Made by a program: the position numbers and the translations under genes. Below, piece after piece: positions 25,772 through 34,787 of a DNA stretch of 64,000 nucleotides (its first letter is position 1; the number at the start of each line of letters is the position of its first letter). The notes under the pieces were generated by a model, which saw nothing but the letters and a program-made list of their open reading frames with translations, was not told where the DNA came from and made no database searches. Source of the DNA: Bradyrhizobium sp. 199. GTDB lineage: Bacteria > Pseudomonadota > Alphaproteobacteria > Rhizobiales > Xanthobacteraceae. The DNA is taken from NCBI RefSeq assembly GCF_023073355.1, contig NZ_JADPJI010000002.1, positions 1,302,001-1,366,000 of the forward strand. The letters run 5' to 3'.

Positions 25772-27073
25772 ATGGTACGACCGCTCATGGGAATAGCCGT
25801 GGTGGCATTTGCCTGCGTGCTGGCGGGCGCTGCGCTGGCGAAAGGCGGCCATGGCGGTGGTCACGGCGGCGGACATGGCGGAGGCCATGGAGGCGGGCGT
25901 GGCGGCGGTCATCATGGCGGCCATTTTCGCGGTCACGGTGGCGGTCATGCGCATGGCGGGCATCATCGGCCCGTCCGGTTCACGGCCGGCGCCCGACGCG
26001 GCGGCCCCAATTTCAGTCAGATCCGCAATGCGGCGATCCGACCGGCGAACTATCGCAACGCCCTGAACTCCAGCGCATTCCGCAACGGCCGGCTGATCAG
26101 CAACCCGGCGGCGCGCGCGCAGCTCGTGGCCGCGGCCGCACTGGCCGGCTGGAGCGGCGCAAGCAGCGGCTGGTGGCAACATCCGGGTGGCGGCTATGGC
26201 TGGGTTGGGCCGCTGTTCTGGCCGTTCGCTTATAATGATCTCTACGACTACACGATCTGGGGCGACGGGCTCGGCTTCTGGGGCTACGGCTATCCGGACA
26301 TCTATGCCGGCCTGTTCGGCCCCTATGGCTATGATCGGCTGTCGGCCTATCTGCCGCAACAGCCGCAGGGACGACGGCGGGCGCGCAGCGCTCCGCTCGA
26401 TCAGCTCTGCGGAAGCGACCGCCGGGCCATCATCGGTCTGCCGATCGACCAGATTGCAGCCGCCGTGCAACCCAGCGATCCGCAAGGCGCCGATCTTGAC
26501 GCGCTCGGCAATGCCTCGGTCGATGCCGCGGCGCTGATCCGCACATCCTGCCCGACGCAGGCCGCAGCGACTGCCCCCGGCCGGCTCGCGGCGATGCAGT
26601 TGCGCGTCGAAGCGATGCAGAAGGCGGTCGATCTGGTCCAGCCCGCGCTCGACAAGTTCTACGGGTCGCTCATGGACGAACAGAAAGCGCGCTTCAATGC
26701 GCTGGCTGACGATCAGCGTCGTGCGACGGCGTCGAACAATGCGAACCCGTCGGTGCAGAATTGCGGCGCGTCCGCCGCGTTCGATTGGCCCGGCGCCACG
26801 ATCGAGGAAAGGCTTCGTCCGAGCGACACCCAGCGCGCGGCGCTCCAGGTGCTCCAGGATACCAGCGCCAAGGTCAGCGCATCGCTCAAGGCGGCCTGCG
26901 AGCCCAACGAGGCAATGACACCGCCGGCACGGATGGCCGCAATCCGCAAGCGCCTTGAGGTAATGTTGGACGGGATCAAGTCGGTGCGCGCGGCGCTCGA
27001 TGATTTCTACGCCACGCTGAACGATGAGCAGAAGGCGCAGTTCGAAGCGATCGGGCCGCGCCGCATCTCCTGA
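25772..27073 (+). CDS. Exported Gly/His-rich protein with two Spy/CpxP-like (LTxxQ) modules
   Basis: A 433-residue exported protein. The signal peptide (GIAVVAFACVLAGAALA) is followed by about 35 residues of repeated GGH units, likely to bind metal ions. A middle region is rich in Gly, Tyr and Trp. The C-terminal half has two similar helical modules, each with two Cys and each ending in a variant of the LTxxQ motif (LMDEQKARFNAL and LNDEQKAQFEAI), as in Spy, CpxP and ZraP periplasmic chaperones or metal sensors. ATG 25772 has GGGAGG four bases upstream. A role in metal or envelope stress is inference. Confidence 0.75.
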   Translation: MVRPLMGIAVVAFACVLAGAALAKGGHGGGHGGGHGGGHGGGRGGGHHGGHFRGHGGGHAHGGHHRPVRFTAGARRGGPNFSQIRNAAIRPANYRNALNSSAFRNGRLISNPAARAQLVAAAALAGWSGASSGWWQHPGGGYGWVGPLFWPFAYNDLYDYTIWGDGLGFWGYGYPDIYAGLFGPYGYDRLSAYLPQQPQGRRRARSAPLDQLCGSDRRAIIGLPIDQIAAAVQPSDPQGADLDALGNASVDAAALIRTSCPTQAAATAPGRLAAMQLRVEAMQKAVDLVQPALDKFYGSLMDEQKARFNALADDQRRATASNNANPSVQNCGASAAFDWPGATIEERLRPSDTQRAALQVLQDTSAKVSASLKAACEPNEAMTPPARMAAIRKRLEVMLDGIKSVRAALDDFYATLNDEQKAQFEAIGPRRIS

Positions 27074-27128
27074 ACACGCTGCGAATTATGCTGCCTCGAA
27101 GCTGGGACGAGGCGCGACGGGGGACGGG

Positions 27129-27494
27129 ATGAGGTGGTTTGCAAGGCCGCGGCCGGCGGACATCTGGGACGAGCCGGTCCCGGGGCCGATCGGCGACATC
27201 CAAGCGGCCGACCGCATCCGCAACATCTGCGCGGATGCGAGGGCCTGCGCGGAGGCCGTCCGAGCTTACGCGAAGTCCGGCGAGCGCGAACGCTATGAAC
27301 GCGCGGCACGCGCCGCGATGGAGATCGCGATGAAGATTTCCGACGATCTGATGCGCGACGACGCCGTCCGCCGCATCGTCGATCTCTGCATGAAGGCTGA
27401 CGACGTCAGGACCGCCCAGATCCTGTCGCGCGCAATCCAGGCCAGCTGGGTTCGCGAGGCCGTGCAGCGGGACTATCCCGCACTCTCGGAGTAG
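27129..27494 (+). CDS. Hypothetical helical protein
   Basis: A 121-residue soluble protein, not recognised. It starts MRWFARPRPADIWDEPVPG and then appears largely alpha-helical, with heptad-like stretches such as ERYERAARAAMEIAMKISDDLMRDDAVRRIVDLCMKADDV. The downstream end is 46 bases from the convergent caspase-like gene. GGGACGGG sits directly before the ATG, an imperfect ribosome site. It follows the Spy-like gene by 55 bases and may be cotranscribed. Confidence 0.6.
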   Translation: MRWFARPRPADIWDEPVPGPIGDIQAADRIRNICADARACAEAVRAYAKSGERERYERAARAAMEIAMKISDDLMRDDAVRRIVDLCMKADDVRTAQILSRAIQASWVREAVQRDYPALSE

Positions 27495-27540
27495 ATCCGG
27501 CTCGCGCGATCGGCGCGAGCGCGGATGTGCCGGACCCGTC

Positions 27541-29019
27541 TCAGTATCTGCGGTAGTCGCCGCGATAGTGGTCGCCGCCGCCGCGGCCGCCCATCCCAAT
27601 GCCGATCCCGATTCCGACACCGATGCCCTGCATGACGGCGCCGGGCGGCGGCCGCGGAGGCGGCGCGCGCTCGTAGACCACTTCGTCAGGCGGCGGCCGG
27701 CGCTTGGGCGGCGTCTCGACCACCTTGCGCTTGGGCGGCGTGTCGTCGACGCGCTTCTTGATGACGGGCGCCACGCGCGGATTCACCGGCGTTGCCGGTG
27801 CCTGTGGCGCCGAGCATGGACAGGTCGGGGCCATCGCGACGGCGATCGGCGTAGGCGTCGCAGCGGCGGCAACGGGCTGGCCATAGTTGCGGTTCTGGAC
27901 ACGAAGCAGCATCTTGCGAGCGGTTGCCGCGAGGTCGCTGTTGTCCCAGTTGTTGAGATACGCCTCGAACGAGGCGCGGGTGTTGATCGCGGTGGCGCGC
28001 TCCCAGGCCAACATCTGGCGGCGGCGCTCGAGCACGGTGCGAACGCGTGGCGTCCGGGCATCCTGAGCATACAGCTCGATATAGGCCTGATACGCCTCCA
28101 CGGTGTCATCGGTGATCACGAGTTCATAGGCGACCATGCTTGGCTTGCCCTGCAAGTCCTTGCGCCAGTCCGCGACGCTTCGCGTGCCGCCGGCGAGCGC
28201 CATCGAGGATGCGCCAGGCACGGCGGGCTGGCTGCCGCTGCTCTCGCCGAAGAACTTGAAGTCGGTGGTCAGCGAGGAGCTTTCCCAGGGGATCTGCCGT
28301 CCGTCGGTCGATTGCGCGACCGCGACGCGGATGCGCTTGAACACCTCCTCGATCGGCAGATTGGGCTGCTTGGCGACGGTGAGTGCTGCGGCGGTGTAGG
28401 GGCTGTCGATGCCGGAGCCGTCCTCTGCCTCGGCGCCCGGCGAGGTCGAATAGGAGATGAAGGAGCCCGGCGCACCGGCCTTGGTGTCGACGATCGCAAG
28501 CCCATGGCCCGCGCCGCTCAGCGCCGGGAACGGATTGTTGCGGCAGGCATCCAGCATGAAAATGCGCGCCCGCGTCGGCAGCGCGCCGAGCGTGTTGAGC
28601 AGGTCGTTCAGCCGGACGCCCTGGAGCGGAATGTCGGCCTCGCGCTTGGGATCGAGATCGACGGGAACGAGATAGTTCTCGCCGTCGATCTGCAGGCCGT
28701 GGCCGGCATAGAACACCAGCGCCACGGTATCGGCGCCACTGGCGCTGACCTTGCCGGCGAAATCGGAGATCGCCGCGCGCATCTCGTTCTGCGCCAGATT
28801 GGCGGCCGTTGTGACGGTGAAGCCGGCATTGCCGAGCAGCTCGGTCATGCCCTTGGCGTCGTTGGCGGCGTTGGGGAGTTCCGGCACCGTGCGATAGGCC
28901 GACTGACCGATCACCAGCGCGAGCCGCGCTTCGGCGGCGGCGTCCTCCGGCGTCATCAACTGTGCGAGCGCAAGAAAACCGGATGCAAGAAGCAAATTCG
29001 AAAAGACTGGGCGGCGCAT
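27541..29019 (-). CDS. Caspase-like (peptidase C14) exported protein
   Basis: A 492-residue protein with an N-terminal signal sequence (NLLLASGFLALAQLM) and a caspase-like domain: LALVIGQSAYRTVPELPNAANDA, catalytic His107 in VFYAGHGLQIDGENYLVPVD and Cys159 in IFMLDACRNNPFP. The His/Cys dyad is complete. After about residue 260 comes a helical region resembling repeat-type linkers and then a Pro/Lys/Arg-rich and finally Gly-rich C-terminus. Bacterial orthocaspases of this type are common in Bradyrhizobium; substrates are unknown. GGAGGT precedes ATG 29019, so the longer open frame is not used. Confidence 0.85.
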   Translation of the reverse strand: MRRPVFSNLLLASGFLALAQLMTPEDAAAEARLALVIGQSAYRTVPELPNAANDAKGMTELLGNAGFTVTTAANLAQNEMRAAISDFAGKVSASGADTVALVFYAGHGLQIDGENYLVPVDLDPKREADIPLQGVRLNDLLNTLGALPTRARIFMLDACRNNPFPALSGAGHGLAIVDTKAGAPGSFISYSTSPGAEAEDGSGIDSPYTAAALTVAKQPNLPIEEVFKRIRVAVAQSTDGRQIPWESSSLTTDFKFFGESSGSQPAVPGASSMALAGGTRSVADWRKDLQGKPSMVAYELVITDDTVEAYQAYIELYAQDARTPRVRTVLERRRQMLAWERATAINTRASFEAYLNNWDNSDLAATARKMLLRVQNRNYGQPVAAAATPTPIAVAMAPTCPCSAPQAPATPVNPRVAPVIKKRVDDTPPKRKVVETPPKRRPPPDEVVYERAPPPRPPPGAVMQGIGVGIGIGIGMGGRGGGDHYRGDYRRY

Positions 29020-29442
29020 GGTGTCACCTCCATCGGCAATGCGCGATGATGCCACTTTTTCTAGGGGGCCGCCACGCCCCAGTCTGTGCGCTGGATCACG
29101 CTCGGCGTGCGGCAAATTGGGTAGGGGTGTCTGCCGGAGACGGAAGCCATCGTTCTGGGCCCATCCATGTGAATTGCGCATTAATCCATGCGCCAATGGG
29201 ATTGATGTCGACCCTGCGCAACAGCGCCCGTTGCGTGGATGTGGCCGCAGGCCGATCCTCGTCGCAAACCTGGGCAATCCTCCTCATTCAGCGGCGCTTG
29301 CGGACTGTCGTACGCGCGTCGTGCCGCGCTGCGGCTGCAGGCGGGCACGCTTGCCTGCGCCGCCGCTTTGGCCATACAGTCCATGCAACAGGCCGCGGCA
29401 ACGACCGCGGCGAACAAAAAACAATGTGGGAGAGACCGCACC
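29020..29442. other. Divergent intergenic region
   Basis: 423 bases separate the caspase-like gene from the TRAP operon. Open frames cross it but they lack ribosome sites and look like extensions of the flanking genes. There is a loose dyad TGCGCATTAATCCATGCGCC near 29177. I see no clear promoter or RNA. Confidence 0.4.
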
Positions 29443-30474
29443 ATGACCATCGTGCCCGTGAACCGTCGCGCGTTCATCAAGTCATCGGCCGCAGTCACCG
29501 CCGGTCTCGTGCTCTCCCCCGCCATCATCGGCCGCGCCGAAGCTGCGACGTTGAAGCTGAAATGCTCCTCCTCGCTGCCCAACGACCCCAAATTCGCAAA
29601 CGGCCGTGTCTATTATGACAATCTCGTCAAGAGCCTGAAGGCGAACGGGCTTGGTGAGCAGATCGAGGTCGCCTTCTTTCCCGACAACCAGCTCGGCCAG
29701 GAGATCGACGTCATCAACTCGGTGAAGCTCGGCGTCATCGACCTCATGCTGTCGGGCTCGTCGATCTCGGCCAATCTGGTGCCGCTTGTCGGCACCTTCG
29801 ACCTCGGCTTCCTCTTCTCGAGCTTCCCGCAGCAGACCAAGGCCTTCGATGCCGGCGCCGCCAAGCCGATCGAGGACGCCCTGCTCAAGGGCGGCAACAT
29901 CCGCATCATCGCCTGGGCGTATAATTTCGGCTCGCGCAGCGTGCTGGCGAAGAAGCCGGTGAAGACGCCGGAGGATCTCGCCGGCCTCAAGATCAGGACG
30001 CTGCCAAACCCCGTGATCACCGAATGCCTGCGTCTGATGGGCGCCGCCGCGACCCCGCTGGCGTTCGGCGAGATCTACACCGCGTTGCAGGCGGGCGTGC
30101 TGGATGGGCTGGAGCACGATCCGCCGACGATCCTGGCCAGCAAGTTCTTTGAAACGTCGAAGTTCTACGGACTGACGCAGCATAATTTCTCGCCGCTCGC
30201 GATCTATTTCAGCGACATGACCTACAACCGCATGGATCCGAAGCTGCGCGAGGGGTTCCTCGACGCCGCGAAGAAGGCTGCGGCCGACACGCGTACCCAT
30301 GGGCTTGCGGTCGAGAAGGAGGCGCTTGCGGCCCTGACCGAGAAGGGCGTGACGGTTGCCGAATGCGACCGCGAGGCCTTTAGAAAGCGCGTGGCGCCGC
30401 AGACCGAGAACTTCATGAAGGCGCGGCCGGAATCCAAGGCCGTCATCGACATCATCCGCGCGACGCAAGCCTGA
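29443..30474 (+). CDS. TRAP transporter solute-binding protein (DctP family)
   Basis: A 343-residue periplasmic protein. The N-terminus MTIVPVNRRAFIKSSAAVTAG carries a twin-arginine signal (RRAFIK), so it is probably exported folded through Tat. DctP features include KCSSSLPNDPKFANGRVYYDNL, the substrate carboxylate-binding Arg region LAGLKIRTLPNPVITECLRLMGA and PLAFGEIYTALQAGVLDGLEHDP. Substrates are organic acids. The downstream fused permease begins one base after its stop, and a 2-hydroxyacid dehydrogenase follows. Confidence 0.9.
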   Translation: MTIVPVNRRAFIKSSAAVTAGLVLSPAIIGRAEAATLKLKCSSSLPNDPKFANGRVYYDNLVKSLKANGLGEQIEVAFFPDNQLGQEIDVINSVKLGVIDLMLSGSSISANLVPLVGTFDLGFLFSSFPQQTKAFDAGAAKPIEDALLKGGNIRIIAWAYNFGSRSVLAKKPVKTPEDLAGLKIRTLPNPVITECLRLMGAAATPLAFGEIYTALQAGVLDGLEHDPPTILASKFFETSKFYGLTQHNFSPLAIYFSDMTYNRMDPKLREGFLDAAKKAAADTRTHGLAVEKEALAALTEKGVTVAECDREAFRKRVAPQTENFMKARPESKAVIDIIRATQA

Positions 30475-30475
30475 G

Positions 30476-32350
30476 ATGAACAAATCTGAGCTGGCCATGG
30501 CTGCCGCCGTGCCCGTTTCGCGCGGCCGCCACGGGAGCATCGCCCTGCTGCTGCGCGCCAGCGACGTGATCGCGGCCATCCTGCTCGCCGCCGATCTTGT
30601 GGTGGTCTGCGCCTCCGTGCTGCTGCGTTTCTTCTTCAACGCGCCGGTCGAATGGTCGGATGACGTGGCGCGCGGGCTGATGGTCGGCTCGGCCTTTTTC
30701 GGCGCGGCGAGCGCGCTCGCGCGCGGCGAGAATGTCGGCGTGTCCTTCTTCCGCGACCTGCTGCCGTTGCGGCTGCGCGCGCTCGTCGATGCCGCGAGCG
30801 CGCTCTTGATCGTGCTGATATCGGGATACGTCGCCTACAATGCCATCAAGCTGGGCTCATTGACCGCGGGCCAAACCACCGGCTCAGGCCTGCCGCTGGA
30901 GCTGACCTTCTACCCGATGGGCGTCGGCGCACTGTTCATGACGGTGTTCGCGATCGACCACCTCTGCGCAAGGCCGCTGCCGGAGATTGTCAGGGGCCTC
31001 GTTGCGATCGTCGTGGTGACCGGCCTTTATCTCGCCTGGGATTATCTGTCGCCGTCCTCGGTGCCGTCGGCGGGCACGCTGATGCTGATCGGCTTCTTCG
31101 CCACCCTGTTCGGCGGCTTGCCGATCGGCTTTGCGCTGGCGCTGGCCGCGCTCATCTTCATCTGGGTCGAGGGCGCGCTGCCCGGCGTCATCTTCGCCCA
31201 GCAGATGGCGCGCGGCATCGACAATTTCGTGCTGCTCGCGATCCCCTTCTTCATCCTCGTCGGCTATCTCATGGAAGCCAACGGCATGTCGGTGCGGCTG
31301 ATCGAGCTGTTGCAGCGCGCGGTCGGGCGCATGCGCGGCGGGCTGAACGTCGTGATGGTCGCTTCCATGGTGCTGTTCTCGGGGATCTCGGGTTCGAAGA
31401 TGGCCGATGTCGCCGCGGTCGGCTCGGTGCTGATCCCGGCGGCCCGCCGCTCCAGGCAAAATCCGGGCAGCGCGGTGGCGCTGCTGGCGGCGTCCGCGGT
31501 GATGGCGGAGACGATCCCGCCCTGCATCAACCTGATCATTCTCGGCTTCGTCGCGAACCTGTCGATCGGCGGCTTGTTCATGGCGGGGCTGCTGCCCGCG
31601 GCGCTGATGGCGCTGGTCCTGATCGCGGTGTCCATCATCTTCGGCAAGCCTCCGGCGGAGGACGACGACGTCGCACCGCAGGCGCCAGTGTCCGGGCTCT
31701 GGAGCGGTGCCATCGCCGCGTTCGGACTGATCTTCATGATCTTCTTCGGCTTCAAGAGCGGGTTTGCCACTGCGACCGAAATCTCGGCCTTCGCCGTGGC
31801 CTATGCGCTCGTCGTCGGCAGTGTGGTGTTCCGCGAGCTCAGCTTCAAATCGGCAACACACAGTTTCGTGCAGGCCGCCACGCGCGCAGGTCTCGTGCTG
31901 TTCATCGTCGCGGCCGCTCAGTCGCTCGCCTTCACGCTGACCTTGCAGCAGGTGCCGCATGCGGTCGGCGATTTCATGCTCGGCCTGTCAAAGACCTCGG
32001 GCGTCTGGCTCTTCATTCTGCTGGCGATCGCCGTGCTGATCGTGATGGGCTCGGTGCTGGAAGGCGCGGCTGCCCTCATCATCTTCGGGCCGTTGCTGTT
32101 GCCGGTCGCGGTGCAGCTCGGCGTCGATCCCCTGCATTTCGGCGTTGTTCTGGTCATCGCCATGGGCATCGGCCTGTTCGCGCCGCCGCTCGGGCTCGGG
32201 CTCTACGGCGCCTGCCTGATCGGCAACGTGCCGATCGAGCAGACGGTGAAGCCGATCATGGGCTATCTCGGCCTGTTATTCCTCTGCCTGCTCGTTATCG
32301 CCTTCGTGCCATGGCTGAGCACCGCGCTGCCGCGGGCATTCGGCTACTGA
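30476..32350 (+). CDS. Fused TRAP transporter permease DctQ-DctM
   Basis: A 624-residue membrane protein. The first 180 or so residues are the small DctQ/Y4 subunit (four helices, FFFNAPVEWSDDVARGLMVG). From about 195 the sequence is the large DctM permease (LIGFFATLFGGLPIGFALAL, GIDNFVLLAIPFFILVGYLM, SGISGSKMADVAAVGSVLIPAA, IPPCINLIILG and the C-terminal PPLGLGLYGACLIGN). Fusion of Q and M is known in TRAP systems. Sodium-driven uptake of an organic acid captured by the upstream DctP is expected. Confidence 0.92.
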   Translation: MNKSELAMAAAVPVSRGRHGSIALLLRASDVIAAILLAADLVVVCASVLLRFFFNAPVEWSDDVARGLMVGSAFFGAASALARGENVGVSFFRDLLPLRLRALVDAASALLIVLISGYVAYNAIKLGSLTAGQTTGSGLPLELTFYPMGVGALFMTVFAIDHLCARPLPEIVRGLVAIVVVTGLYLAWDYLSPSSVPSAGTLMLIGFFATLFGGLPIGFALALAALIFIWVEGALPGVIFAQQMARGIDNFVLLAIPFFILVGYLMEANGMSVRLIELLQRAVGRMRGGLNVVMVASMVLFSGISGSKMADVAAVGSVLIPAARRSRQNPGSAVALLAASAVMAETIPPCINLIILGFVANLSIGGLFMAGLLPAALMALVLIAVSIIFGKPPAEDDDVAPQAPVSGLWSGAIAAFGLIFMIFFGFKSGFATATEISAFAVAYALVVGSVVFRELSFKSATHSFVQAATRAGLVLFIVAAAQSLAFTLTLQQVPHAVGDFMLGLSKTSGVWLFILLAIAVLIVMGSVLEGAAALIIFGPLLLPVAVQLGVDPLHFGVVLVIAMGIGLFAPPLGLGLYGACLIGNVPIEQTVKPIMGYLGLLFLCLLVIAFVPWLSTALPRAFGY

Positions 32351-32362
32351 AGGAGACCAATC

Positions 32363-33340
32363 GTGAAGGTCCTGCTCGCTCACACGCCGGAGATGCGGCG
32401 GAATTACTACGGCGATCGCAGCCTGAATGGCCTGCGCGCGGCGGCCGAGGTGATCCTGCACGAGGGCGACGCGCCCCTGGACGCCGCCGGCGTCGTGCGC
32501 GCGGCGAAAGACGTCGACATCATCGTCGCCGATCGCATGACGGAAGGGCGCGGTGAGATCTTCGCGCAGTTGCCTGGCCTGCGGGCCTTCGTCCGCTGCG
32601 CTGTCGATATCCGTAACGTGGATGTCGAGGCGGCCTCGAAAGCGGGTGTGCTCGTGACCCGCGCCGGACCCGGCTTCGTGCAGGCCGTCGCCGAACTCGC
32701 GCTCGGCTTCATGGTCGATCTCTCCCGCGGCGTCTCGCGGAGCACAGCGGACTACCAGGCCGGCCGCAAGGCGGAAGCGCGGATGGGCCGCCAGCTCGCC
32801 GGCAGCAAGCTCGGCATCATCGGCTATGGCAGCATCGGGCGCTATCTCGCCGAAGTGGCAAAGGTGCTGCGCATGGAGGTGCTGGTCGCCGATCCCTTCG
32901 CGACCGTCAGCGACAGCGCGATCAGGCACGTCAGTCTCGACGAACTCCTCGCCGCATCGGACTATGTCGTCTGCCTCGCGATTGCCAACGAGCAGACCGA
33001 GAACCTGATCGGCGAGGCGGCGCTGGCGCGCATGCAGAAGCACGCAATGTTCATCAATCTCTCCCGCGGCAATCTCGTTGACGAGGCAGCGCTTGCGCGG
33101 GCGCTGCGCGATGGCCGCATCGCCGGCGCGGCCATGGACGTCGGCCGCGCTCCCGATCAGATGCCGACACCGGAGCTGGCGAAGCTCCCCAACGTCGTCG
33201 CCACACCGCATGTCGGCGGGCTGACGCCGCAGGCGATCGAGTATCAGTCGCTGGAAACCGTGCGGCAGGTCGAAGCGATCGTCAAAGGCGAGGTCCCGCC
33301 GGGTGCCGTCAACGCCGAGCGCTGGACGCGGCGGCCCTAA
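32363..33340 (+). CDS. NAD-dependent D-2-hydroxyacid dehydrogenase
   Basis: A 325-residue enzyme of the D-isomer-specific 2-hydroxyacid dehydrogenase family. NAD-binding motif LGIIGYGSIGRYLAEVAKVL; catalytic Arg in FINLSRGNLVDEAAL, the Glu position falls near AMDVGRAPDQ and the His in VATPHVGGLTPQAIE. GTG start with AGGAG eight bases upstream, 12 bases after the TRAP permease stop, so it is the third gene of that operon. It probably oxidises the imported 2-hydroxyacid or reduces its keto form. Its stop shares bases with the convergent gene (CTAA at 33337-33340). Confidence 0.88.
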   Translation: MKVLLAHTPEMRRNYYGDRSLNGLRAAAEVILHEGDAPLDAAGVVRAAKDVDIIVADRMTEGRGEIFAQLPGLRAFVRCAVDIRNVDVEAASKAGVLVTRAGPGFVQAVAELALGFMVDLSRGVSRSTADYQAGRKAEARMGRQLAGSKLGIIGYGSIGRYLAEVAKVLRMEVLVADPFATVSDSAIRHVSLDELLAASDYVVCLAIANEQTENLIGEAALARMQKHAMFINLSRGNLVDEAALARALRDGRIAGAAMDVGRAPDQMPTPELAKLPNVVATPHVGGLTPQAIEYQSLETVRQVEAIVKGEVPPGAVNAERWTRRP

Positions 33341-34503
33341 AGCCGATCCACCGGCCTGAACGTCCCGTCCTTCTGGATCACCGTCAAGAATACTTTCGGC
33401 GGCGTGTCGAGCATGCGCAGGCCGACGCTGACGATGCTGCCGCTGATGTCGAAGTCGCCGACATCGTTGATGGCGCGGAGCAGGCTTGCGCGCGTCGGTT
33501 TCGGCCCGGCCTTTTCCAGCGCGGCGGCTGCGAGGCGGCCGGAGAGATAGCCTTCCAGCGACACGAAGTCCGGTGTCGACGTCGGGTCGAACGCCTTCTG
33601 CGCCGCCTGGTAGTCGGCGACGAGCTTGAGCGAGCGATCCCATGGAAACGGCACGACCTGCGAGACGATGACGCCTTCGCCCTCGGGGCCGAGTTCCTTG
33701 GCGAGCGCAGTGGCGCCGACGAAGGAGACGTTGACGAAAGTCGGATGGAAGCCGCTGCGGTGTGCGAGCTTGATGAACTCGGCGCAGGGACCATAGGTCC
33801 CGACCATCACGATGGCCTCGGGTTCTGCGCGCTTGATCATGCGCCAGGCGGCCGTGACCGCGCGGGTGTTGCGCTCGAAGGTGCCTTCGGCGGCAAGCTC
33901 GAGGCCGCGCCTGGCGAGCGCGCGCTTCACACCGGTCAGACCGTCGCGGCCGAAGGAATCGTCCTGATAGAAGATGCCGATGCGGGTGAAGTGGCGATCC
34001 TCGGTGAGGTGCTTGATCCACGCTTCGGCCTCGGCACCATAGCTCGCACGGATGTTGACGACGTTTGCAAGCTCGAGGTCGCGCAGGAATTCGGCGCCAC
34101 TGAGTGGGCCGATGAAGGGAACGTTCCTGGCGCTCGTGATCGGAATTGTCGCGATCGCGGTCGGCGTGCCCACCGCGCCGATCAGCGCGAACACCTTGTC
34201 GTCGTCGATCAGGTGCAGCGTCTCGGCCACCGACCGGTCGGGATCGTAGCCGTCATCGCGGCTGATGAGCTGGAGCTTGCGGCCGTAAACGCCGCCCTTG
34301 GCGTTGATTTCGGTGAACGCCGCGACGATGCCTTGTCGCATGCGCCGTCCGAGCGCCGAGGAGGGGCCTTCCAGCGCGGCGGCCTGGCCGAACAGGATCG
34401 CGTCCTCGCTCACCCCGGCCTCGTCCGCTTTCGCCGGAAGCATGGTCGTGCTCAGGAGCAAGATGGTCGGGACGACGGACGTCGCCAATCGAAATAGATA
34501 CAT
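33337..34503 (-). CDS. ABC transporter solute-binding protein, branched-chain type
   Basis: A 388-residue periplasmic protein. Signal peptide (SVVPTILLLSTTMLPAKA), then ILFGQAAALEGPSSALGRRMRQGIVAAFTEINAKGG and IGIFYQDDSFGRDGLTGVKRAL, the Periplas_BP_6 fold of Leu/Ile/Val-binding proteins. No permease or ATPase gene adjoins. The start at 34503 has no Shine-Dalgarno sequence (the upstream bases are pyrimidine-rich), so the exact start is uncertain. A single-gene unit, convergent with the TRAP operon. Confidence 0.85.
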   Translation of the reverse strand: MYLFRLATSVVPTILLLSTTMLPAKADEAGVSEDAILFGQAAALEGPSSALGRRMRQGIVAAFTEINAKGGVYGRKLQLISRDDGYDPDRSVAETLHLIDDDKVFALIGAVGTPTAIATIPITSARNVPFIGPLSGAEFLRDLELANVVNIRASYGAEAEAWIKHLTEDRHFTRIGIFYQDDSFGRDGLTGVKRALARRGLELAAEGTFERNTRAVTAAWRMIKRAEPEAIVMVGTYGPCAEFIKLAHRSGFHPTFVNVSFVGATALAKELGPEGEGVIVSQVVPFPWDRSLKLVADYQAAQKAFDPTSTPDFVSLEGYLSGRLAAAALEKAGPKPTRASLLRAINDVGDFDISGSIVSVGLRMLDTPPKVFLTVIQKDGTFRPVDRL

Positions 34504-34787
34504 CGGGAGGTCTTGCCGGATAGATGGACAGAAGACCTGTGCAAGATATCCCGGCTGCCTGAATAGCTCGCTAACCGGCGGGGTGTCGGCAGGCCGTAGT
34601 ACTCCGGGCGAAATCGGCAAGGTGTCCACAATGCCGGGGCATTCGCGCAGTTCATTAACTAATCCATGCGGTGCGGTACGATCCGGTTCCGAAATTGTGC
34701 AGTTCTTAACCGCGGCCTTGTTCCGATAGCGGCGCCGGTGCCTCAACCAGAGGTTCGGCGTCGCAGACAGGGGACGGCGGCTTCAAG

